DNA from: Chitinophagaceae bacterium
Lineage (GTDB): Bacteria; Bacteroidota; Bacteroidia; Chitinophagales; Chitinophagaceae
Length of the DNA: 8,616 nucleotides
Direction of reading: 5' to 3'
Assembly (NCBI GenBank): GCA_003151295.1
Contig: PLXD01000626.1
Location: 1-8,616 of the forward strand
Part shown: piece by piece, positions 1 through 5,024 of the stretch
How positions within the stretch are numbered: the stretch's first letter is position 1
How the letters are laid out: every line of letters begins with the position of its first letter
Notes under the pieces: generated by a model
What the model saw: the letters and a program-made list of their open reading frames with translations, nothing else
Database searches by the model: none
Told to the model about the DNA's origin: nothing
Translations under genes and position numbers: made by a program

Positions 1-1
1 A

Positions 2-1381
2 ACAATCATAGCTCCCACCGGTGGCGTTATGGTCTTCGACACGGCCTGGAAAAGCTATAAGTCCGTAATATTGAGCGAGACAGCCGGATTAGAAAGGAAG
101 GGCGAGCCGGTGGAGGTCTTGCTGCCCTTTTATCCCGATGAGGCCAAAGATCTTAAAAGAGAGATTCGCGCGGTCGGTATTGATCCCCTGACCCACCAAT
201 TGACGGAAGTGCCTTCCCAGGTTTATGATATCCAGACCTACCTGAAAGAGGATGACCTGGCTCCCGACAAGAATGGCAAGCCCACACGCCAGGTACCGGT
301 CTGGCTGCCCACCGTTACGGCGAGACTGGCGTTCCTGGCGGATGTGCCGGCGAGGTCCAGCCGCGTATACATGATCTATTACCACAACGAAGCCGCTATG
401 GCTAAAGTGTATTCAACGGATCTTCACGTCCAGGGCGAGGCGCCCGGATTGCAGATTGATAACGAATATTTCACGGCCGTGCTGCATCCCAACTCCGGTC
501 ATCTCGACCAGATCAACCTGAAAACTAAGCCGGACAATCCCCTGTATCACCGCAAGGAGACCAATGGCGCCATTCATTGGAATCCCGAAATATATACGCC
601 TCCGCTACCCTGGACCCATACCTCCGATTGGAATCCCCCTCAAAATATTAAATCCTTTACAGGGCCGGTGGTCGCATCCAGCGAAGTATGGGGTAACCTC
701 CGCGATATTCCGCAGGTAGACGCCTCCGTGAGGTATGAATTCTACCCGGGCAAACCTTATTTTATCAGCTCTTCCGTACTCAGGATCAATGAGACGGTGC
801 AATGCCTGGCCCTGCGGAATGGGGAGATCGTTTTTAAGAGGGAGTTGATCGATCATGCCGCCTGGTATGATGCGATCAGGGATTCCATCATCACTTATGA
901 CGTGACTAAAATGCCCGATCTGACCGATCTTAAGATGGAAGCGGACGTTCCCTGGATAAGTTTCTATAATGAGAAGACGGGCGTAGGCTTTGCGGGCATC
1001 CAACTAAGCTATGCCAATGCGGGACTGGAATCGTCTCCCCGGTTGCTCAACCCGTACTTTTATATTACGGGAGGCCCCTGGATCTATTGGGCACGGGCGC
1101 TTTCACTGAGTTTCCTGGCTTCGAATATGCAACAGATGATCCCGGCCATGAAAGGCAATGTGTTTTCTGAAAAATGGGCATACCTGATCTATGAACCCGA
1201 TAAAGGAGCGCATCCCTTCGCGCCGGTGCTGGAATGGCAGAAAAAACTGACCAACCCATTGAGGATACAGCTCGTTGAGGAAGTGGACGACCGGGTCTCT
1301 AAGACCGTGACGGAATTGTTTATCGACAAAGGTAAAAGCGGTTGGGAAGAGAGAGAGACTGGAAAAAATCACAAGGAATAA
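2..1381 (+). CDS. Large protein of unknown function, 5'-truncated by window edge; probable beta-sandwich carbohydrate-related protein
   Basis: The frame is open from base 2 to the TAA at 1379-1381. The first ATG is at 29, but the codons before it (TIIAPTGGV) read like protein and the bases before the ATG are not the A-rich leader expected in Bacteroidota, so the true start probably lies outside the window. From M29 there are 450 residues. Residues 17-34 (AGLERKGEPVEV), 61-67 (VPSQVYD) and 100-115 (LAFLADVPA then SRVY) resemble the beta domain seen after the catalytic part of GH38-type enzymes. Residues 140-165 (LQIDNEYFTAVLHPNSGHLD) resemble the start of a galactose-mutarotase-like super-sandwich. 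The rest is rich in aromatic residues (WTHTSDW, GGPWIYWARA), as in glycan-binding proteins. I see no known catalytic motif. The family is not recognised: a lyase, an accessory hydrolase or a binding protein are all possible. A CBM9-like gene follows after 70 bp. Confidence 0.75.
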   Translation, partial: TIIAPTGGVMVFDTAWKSYKSVILSETAGLERKGEPVEVLLPFYPDEAKDLKREIRAVGIDPLTHQLTEVPSQVYDIQTYLKEDDLAPDKNGKPTRQVPVWLPTVTARLAFLADVPARSSRVYMIYYHNEAAMAKVYSTDLHVQGEAPGLQIDNEYFTAVLHPNSGHLDQINLKTKPDNPLYHRKETNGAIHWNPEIYTPPLPWTHTSDWNPPQNIKSFTGPVVASSEVWGNLRDIPQVDASVRYEFYPGKPYFISSSVLRINETVQCLALRNGEIVFKRELIDHAAWYDAIRDSIITYDVTKMPDLTDLKMEADVPWISFYNEKTGVGFAGIQLSYANAGLESSPRLLNPYFYITGGPWIYWARALSLSFLASNMQQMIPAMKGNVFSEKWAYLIYEPDKGAHPFAPVLEWQKKLTNPLRIQLVEEVDDRVSKTVTELFIDKGKSGWEERETGKNHKE

Positions 1382-1451
1382 GAAGGTGACGACGCGAATT
1401 TGAAATACGCCGAATCATAGGTTAGCAATATCAATCTTTAAATTAGACACA

Positions 1452-2174
1452 GTGAATAAATTATTGACAATCAGACTGATCGTCCTTGCTTTTGTAATGA
1501 TGCTGCTGAATAAGGCTGTCCTGGCGCAGGATCCGCTGCTGATACATAGATGCCAGGATTTTACCGTGACCGGAAATGGGGATAATGCCGAATGGGACAA
1601 AGCATCCTGGAACCCCCTTCAAAAGCTCGACGATGGCGGACAAGCCTACCAAAGCCGGTTCAAGGTCCTTTATTCGCCGACAGGGGTATATGTTCTTTTC
1701 AACGGGGAAGACAATACCATCACCAGTACCTACGACAAGGACTTTGAAGATCTTTTCAAAGCGGACGTATTCGAGGCGTTTATGCAACCTGACCCTCAGC
1801 TGCCGCTGTACCTGGAATACGAGGTCAATGCCCTGGACAAGGAATTGGTCCTGCTCATCGCGAATATGAACGGCAGCATCTCCGGCTGGACCCCCTGGCA
1901 TTATGAGGGGAGACGGAAGATCGTTAAAGAAGTCTCCGTCATAGGAGGTACTCCCGCACCCGGCGCCGCGATCCGGTCCTGGAGTGCTGAATTGTTCTTC
2001 CCTTATTCCCTTTTTAACCCCTTGAGTAACGTCCCTCCCAAATCCGGTACGATCTGGAACGCCAATTTTTTCAGGCTGGATTACGATAGTGGTAAGATGA
2101 TCAAATGGGCCTGGTCGCCGGTGGAAAAATCTTTTCATGAATTCAGGAAATTCCGGCCTGTGAAATTCGAATAG
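1452..2174 (+). CDS. Secreted carbohydrate-binding family 9-like (CBM9-like) protein
   Basis: This 240-residue protein starts at GTG 1452; the frame upstream of it has no ATG. The GTG start gives a clean signal peptide: MNK, a hydrophobic run, then AVLA before Q26, a good signal peptidase I site. The mature part has the pattern of the CBM9-like/DOMON-like beta-sandwich of Bacteroidota: GNGDNAEWDKASW (41-53) near the start, VLYSPTGVYVLFNGEDN (72-88), DVFEAFMQPD (105-114) followed by YLEYEVNALD, SWSAELFFPY (176-185), WNANFFRLDY (202-211), and an end with WAWSPVEKSFHEFRKF. The length is normal for the stand-alone form. The family is known to occur in glycan-degradation loci and to bind sugars in some members; the ligand here cannot be told. 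It follows the preceding gene by 70 bp and is probably in the same transcript. Confidence 0.82.
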   Translation: MNKLLTIRLIVLAFVMMLLNKAVLAQDPLLIHRCQDFTVTGNGDNAEWDKASWNPLQKLDDGGQAYQSRFKVLYSPTGVYVLFNGEDNTITSTYDKDFEDLFKADVFEAFMQPDPQLPLYLEYEVNALDKELVLLIANMNGSISGWTPWHYEGRRKIVKEVSVIGGTPAPGAAIRSWSAELFFPYSLFNPLSNVPPKSGTIWNANFFRLDYDSGKMIKWAWSPVEKSFHEFRKFRPVKFE

Positions 2175-2216
2175 ACAGACCTGCTGTTCCGGACCGATTG
2201 TTTACTGCGGAGGTTT

Positions 2217-2708
2217 TTATTGTGCCTGGATCTTTTTCAGGCGGGCCTGTAAAATCCTTACATAGGAATCTGCGTTCGCTAAAAGACTTTTGAGTTCCTG
2301 ATCTGATCCACTTCCACTTTGGTCATCATTTGTTTCATTCTCTAATTGTTTCCGGCCTTTGATCTTCCTATCGATCAACTGCCTGTTATCGAAGTAATAT
2401 TTGCCTTCAAAGTTCAGCGCCAGCATGGTGCGGTCCGCGGATCCCGCGGAGTCTTTTTCGGGATAGCCTTCTTCCGTCTCATAGATGAAAAAAGGGCGGA
2501 AATTTTTCAGGTAATATTCATATTGGCTCACTCCATAGGAGAGGCCGTTCCAGATCGTGATCCTGTAGATGGTATCTCCCTTGAAATAAGCGGTCATCCG
2601 GCTGCCTCCCACCGTGGCTATCTTAAAAAAATCTTCATTCTCAAGTTTAATGGTTTTGAGCCCAGGATCTAAATTGATGAGTTGAACGGAAAGACGGGCA
2701 TTATTCAC
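2217..2708 (-). CDS. Unknown, probably exported protein; start region irregular
   Basis: The frame from GTG at 2708 to TAA at 2217 gives 163 residues with no domain I recognise. Visible features are an aromatic middle (YGVSQYEYYLKNFRPFF), KYYFDNRQLID, a low-complexity acidic/serine stretch (ENETNDDQSGSGSD), and a charged helical end. The frame stays open upstream to a TGA at 2808-2810 and there reads IIFTGAILTTLAVFAFLPVSYGQ, a convincing signal peptide ending in a YGQ cleavage region, but without ATG, GTG or TTG to start it. Gene-caller rules therefore give GTG 2708, which would drop the leader. An ATG on this strand at 2811-2809, after an A-rich leader, enters the signal-peptide frame if one base of the A5 run (2784-2788, + strand) is removed. 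The gene is either frameshifted, mis-sequenced or started at a rare codon. It converges on the CBM9-like gene. Confidence 0.6.
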   Translation of the reverse strand: MNNARLSVQLINLDPGLKTIKLENEDFFKIATVGGSRMTAYFKGDTIYRITIWNGLSYGVSQYEYYLKNFRPFFIYETEEGYPEKDSAGSADRTMLALNFEGKYYFDNRQLIDRKIKGRKQLENETNDDQSGSGSDQELKSLLANADSYVRILQARLKKIQAQ

Positions 2709-2810
2709 GATCTCTTCTTTTGTCTGTCCATAGGATACAGGCAGAAAGGCGAAGACGGCCAGGGTTGTCAGAATTGCCCCGGTAAAAATTATGTAATTCC
2801 CGGAAAATCA

Positions 2811-2818
2811 TTTATTTG
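2811..2818 (+). promoter_or_regulatory. Possible -7 element for the glycerate kinase gene
   Basis: TTTATTTG matches the Bacteroidota -7 consensus TAnnTTTG at seven of eight positions and lies 34 bp before the GTG start. I see no good TTTG -33 element at the right distance, so support is weak. The site overlaps the putative divergent ATG at 2811-2809. Confidence 0.22.
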
Positions 2819-2852
2819 CATTATATTTCATGTTTCCAAAATACTTCTTATC

Positions 2853-3983
2853 GTGTCACTGCGTATACTCATCGCCTCCGATAAATTTAAAGGTAGCCTG
2901 GCCAGCCCGGTCGTATGTGAAATTATTGAAAAAGGCCTTCTTTTCGTTCATCCCGGTCTGCAGATCACCCGGCTGCCACTTGCCGACGGGGGGGATGGCT
3001 TGTTGGACATGATCCTACATTACAGACACGCCCGAACCCGCCTGGCAGAGGTTTCGGACCCCTTATCCAGACCCGTGTCCGCCCGTTGGCTGCTGGCAGA
3101 AGATGGCAAGACTGCTTATATAGAAATGGCGGCAGCATCGGGATTGGATTTGCTGGATCCCGCAGAATATGATTGTATGAGGGCCTCTACATATGGCACC
3201 GGCCAATTGATCCGGGAAGCCATCGGAATGGGCGTAGAGGAAGTGATCATCGGCATCGGCGGCAGCGCTACCAACGATGGAGGCATCGGTATGGCGGCGG
3301 CCCTGGGCTATCGTTTTCTGGACGGCCTGGGGCGGGAATTAGCGCCGTGCGGCGAGAGCCTGTCGCGTATCGAAAGGATCGATACGACGAAAAAGATGAG
3401 TTGGGAAGGTATTCGCTTTCGCGTAGCCTGTGATGTAAAGAACCCATTATGCGGACCACAGGGAGCTACGCGCATATATGCCCCGCAGAAAGGAGCCTCA
3501 CCGGCCATGGTCGAAATGCTGGAAGCCGGAATGCAGCACTATGCAAAGGCCCTGGAGAATTATGCAGGCAGGGATGTGGCAGGCCAGGCGGGAGCAGGAG
3601 CCGCAGGCGGGTTAGGGGCGGGCTGTATGGCATTTCTTCAGGCTGCACTTGTCAGTGGAACGGATCTGGCGATCGAATACAGCCGGGCGGACCACTATGC
3701 CCGGGAAGCCGATATAATTATTACCGGGGAAGGCCGGCTGGATCATCAGACCCTACAAGGGAAATTGGTTTCGGGTATCGCTTCGTTGGGCAGGAAATAT
3801 AATAAGCCTGTATTGGTTATCTGCGGTTCCCTGGGTCTGTCCCCTGAAGACCTCCGGGAAGCAGGGATTACGGCGGCTTTTTCCATTGTCAACAAGCCCA
3901 TGCTGCTGGAAGAAGCCATGGGGGATGCTTCCAGGCTATTATATTTTATTTCCTGTAATATAGGGTCCATTTTGTTAATATAG
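2853..3983 (+). CDS. glxK: Glycerate kinase, GlxK/GarK family
   Basis: This protein phosphorylates glycerate with ATP in the cytoplasm, feeding phosphoglycerate into lower glycolysis; GarK/GlxK members form 2-phosphoglycerate. The frame is open from 2682, but the first 57 codons do not look like protein of this family and overlap the opposite gene. GTG at 2853 puts the family's standard start, LRILIASDKFKGS, at residues 3-15 and gives 376 residues, the usual length. Family motifs from this start are KFKGS (11-15), ADGGDG (44-49), GIGGSATNDGG (134-144), ACDVKNPLCGPQGA (192-205), GAGAAGGLGAG (247-257) and ITGEGRLDHQT (290-300). No key residue appears lost. It stands alone: the upstream neighbour is divergent and the next gene begins 98 bp downstream behind its own A/T-rich leader. 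Its link to the surrounding glycan genes is unclear. Family certain; exact product (2- or 3-phosphoglycerate) inferred. Confidence 0.92.
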   Translation: MSLRILIASDKFKGSLASPVVCEIIEKGLLFVHPGLQITRLPLADGGDGLLDMILHYRHARTRLAEVSDPLSRPVSARWLLAEDGKTAYIEMAAASGLDLLDPAEYDCMRASTYGTGQLIREAIGMGVEEVIIGIGGSATNDGGIGMAAALGYRFLDGLGRELAPCGESLSRIERIDTTKKMSWEGIRFRVACDVKNPLCGPQGATRIYAPQKGASPAMVEMLEAGMQHYAKALENYAGRDVAGQAGAGAAGGLGAGCMAFLQAALVSGTDLAIEYSRADHYAREADIIITGEGRLDHQTLQGKLVSGIASLGRKYNKPVLVICGSLGLSPEDLREAGITAAFSIVNKPMLLEEAMGDASRLLYFISCNIGSILLI

Positions 3984-3992
3984 AATCATCCG

Positions 3993-4019
3993 ACATTATT
4001 GGTTCTATTTTGATAATGT
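3993..4019. repeat. Inverted repeat between glycerate kinase and sigma factor genes
   Basis: ACATTAT (3993-3999) and ATAATGT (4013-4019) are perfect inverted copies separated by 13 bases. The stem is all A/T except one pair and is not followed at once by a T run, so it is a poor terminator. It contains the candidate -33 TTTG of the sigma gene and could be a binding site; chance is also possible. Confidence 0.3.
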
Positions 4020-4042
4020 AAGATCTGTGCAGGTTATATTTT
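4009..4042 (+). promoter_or_regulatory. Candidate Bacteroidota-type promoter of the sigma-SusCD operon
   Basis: TTTG at 4009-4012 and TATATTTT at 4035-4042 fit the -33 (TTTG) and -7 (TAnnTTTG) elements, with a 22-bp spacer inside the range reported for the phylum. The -7 box has one mismatch, a T in place of the final G. Two more TATATTTT boxes lie at 4056-4063 and 4072-4079, so the exact box is uncertain. Confidence 0.35.
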
Positions 4043-4080
4043 TTTATATTACATTTATATTTTAGAAAGGTTATATTTTT
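4031..4080 (+). repeat. 13-bp exact direct repeat in the sigma gene leader
   Basis: AGGTTATATTTTT occurs at 4031-4043 and again at 4068-4080, 37 bp apart from start to start. The first copy overlaps the candidate -7 box; the second ends one base before the TTG start and carries the last bases of an AGAAAGG ribosome-binding-like sequence (4064-4070). The rest of the leader is almost pure A/T. Confidence 0.6.
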
Positions 4081-4081
4081 C

Positions 4082-4681
4082 TTGTCTACCAAAATTAACT
4101 ATACCGATCATGCCTTGCTGTCTCTGACCAAGCTAGGAGACCATAGGGCATTTACTGAAATTTATAACCGGTACTGGGAAAAACTATTTTCAGTGGCCGG
4201 GCACAAACTCAATGACTTTTCACTGGCAGAAGAACTGGTTCAGGACATTTTCTTAGATCTGTGGAATCGCAGAAACACGATCGTAGTAAACGGGGAACTG
4301 GGCGCTTACCTGGCAGTGGCCGTAAAATACAAAGTAATCGATGCCAGGATGAAGAGAAATCTTGCCGCCGATTATCAAAGATCCGCCCGCCAAAATCTTT
4401 CACTGGCGGATCATTCTACCGAAGAATTATTGAGTTTTGAAGAATTAAAAGACAGGCTTGCCCTCTTTGTGGCCCGGCTGCCTGAAAAATGCCAGTTGGT
4501 CTATAAACTCAGCAAACAAGGCGGTTATTCTCAGAAAGAGATCGGCCGATGGTTGCAGATCTCTGAAAAAACGGTAGAATCACACCTTTCCCGGGCCGTA
4601 AAATATCTTCGTACGAATCTTAGTGAATCCTATTGCTTCCTGTCTTTGGCATACCCGATCATCCTGATCGGTCTATTTTAG
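4082..4681 (+). CDS. ECF RNA polymerase sigma factor (Bacteroidetes sigma-70 expansion family)
   Basis: This 199-residue sigma-70 family regulator directs RNA polymerase to a small set of promoters, typically of SusCD loci. Region 2 spans about residues 20-95 (HRAFTEIYNRYWEKLF, AEELVQDIFLDLWNRR, LGAYLAVAVKYKVIDA) and region 4 about residues 122-180 (LPEKCQLVYKLSKQGGYS, then QKEIGRWLQISEKTVESHL). Both are complete and typical. The start is TTG at 4082: no in-frame ATG or GTG lies upstream in the leader, the next Met is at residue 90 inside region 2, and an AGAAAGG sequence lies 11 bases before it. The last 19 residues (from SESYCF to ILIGLF) form a short hydrophobic tail, seen in some relatives as I recall. 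It is first in a four-gene run, with a FecR fragment 74 bp downstream, and is expected to control the downstream SusCD and possibly itself. Confidence 0.9.
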   Translation: MSTKINYTDHALLSLTKLGDHRAFTEIYNRYWEKLFSVAGHKLNDFSLAEELVQDIFLDLWNRRNTIVVNGELGAYLAVAVKYKVIDARMKRNLAADYQRSARQNLSLADHSTEELLSFEELKDRLALFVARLPEKCQLVYKLSKQGGYSQKEIGRWLQISEKTVESHLSRAVKYLRTNLSESYCFLSLAYPIILIGLF

Positions 4682-4726
4682 GATATTTCCTTTTCCCCAA
4701 CGCCTAAAGAAAATTTACAAGCCATG

Positions 4727-4744
4727 CAGGGATTTGCATCCCTG
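4727..4744 (+). promoter_or_regulatory. Perfect RNA hairpin just before the mini-FecR start
   Basis: CAGGGAT (4727-4733), loop TTGC, ATCCCTG (4738-4744) form a 7-bp perfect stem ending 11 bases before the ATG at 4756. No T run follows, so it is not a classical terminator. By position it could hinder ribosome entry or mark an RNA end between the sigma and FecR-like genes. Confidence 0.5.
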
Positions 4745-4755
4745 GACCGACAATA

Positions 4756-4989
4756 ATGGAAAGCGCTGGTTTTATGCAACCGGAAAACACTGAGAAAAGA
4801 CTGGCTGAGCTGGAAGAAAAATGGCTAAAAGGGACCATTACGGTGAGTGAAGCGGAGGAATATGCTTCCTGGTACAATGCTCATCAGGGGGACCCACTGG
4901 TTTTGCCGGCGGCTTTTGCCAGTAGCAAGGAAGAGCATCGAAAGCGGATGCTTCGGAAAATAAATGCTGCCAAAAAACGCAATTTTTAG
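4756..4989 (+). CDS. Truncated FecR-like anti-sigma protein (cytoplasmic domain only)
   Basis: This 77-residue protein matches only the N-terminal anti-sigma end of FecR-type regulators of Bacteroidota: RLAELEEKWLKGTITVSEAEE (15-35) less its last residues, ASWYN (37-41), then a linker and KRMLRKINAAKK (63-74). The Trp residues at 23 and 39 correspond to the conserved tryptophans of this domain. A normal FecR continues for about 250-300 more residues with one membrane helix, a FecR domain and a C-terminal STN-like contact domain. None of this is present: the frame ends at TAG 4987-4989 and SusC begins 35 bp later. I see no remains in other frames. It follows the sigma gene directly, as a FecR does. 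In E. coli, FecR fragments of about 85 N-terminal residues make the sigma factor active without inducer, so this could be an activator rather than an inhibitor. Met7 (4774) is an alternative start. Confidence 0.78.
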   Translation: MESAGFMQPENTEKRLAELEEKWLKGTITVSEAEEYASWYNAHQGDPLVLPAAFASSKEEHRKRMLRKINAAKKRNF

Positions 4990-5024
4990 ATCCATATAAC
5001 CGAAACCAACCTTAAATGTAATTT

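Noticed and set aside
1461..2138. Long open frame on the minus strand inside the CBM9-like gene
   Set aside because: Shadow frame; the plus-strand product has a signal peptide and family motifs across the same stretch.
2175..2216. Possible terminator between the convergent CBM9-like and minus-strand genes
   Set aside because: ACCTGC (2179-2184) can pair with GCGGAGGT (2207-2214) before a T run, but only with a two-base bulge and a 22-base loop; too weak to annotate.
2434..2450. Perfect inverted repeat TCCGCGG-ATC-CCGCGGA
   Set aside because: It lies in the minus-strand gene where it encodes the repeated residues SAGSAD; codon use and the short internal repeat explain it, and nothing suggests a regulatory role.
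2682..2852. N-terminal extension of the glycerate kinase frame
   Set aside because: The 57 extra codons overlap the opposite gene and its leader, do not resemble the family, and the GTG at 2853 gives the standard start and length.
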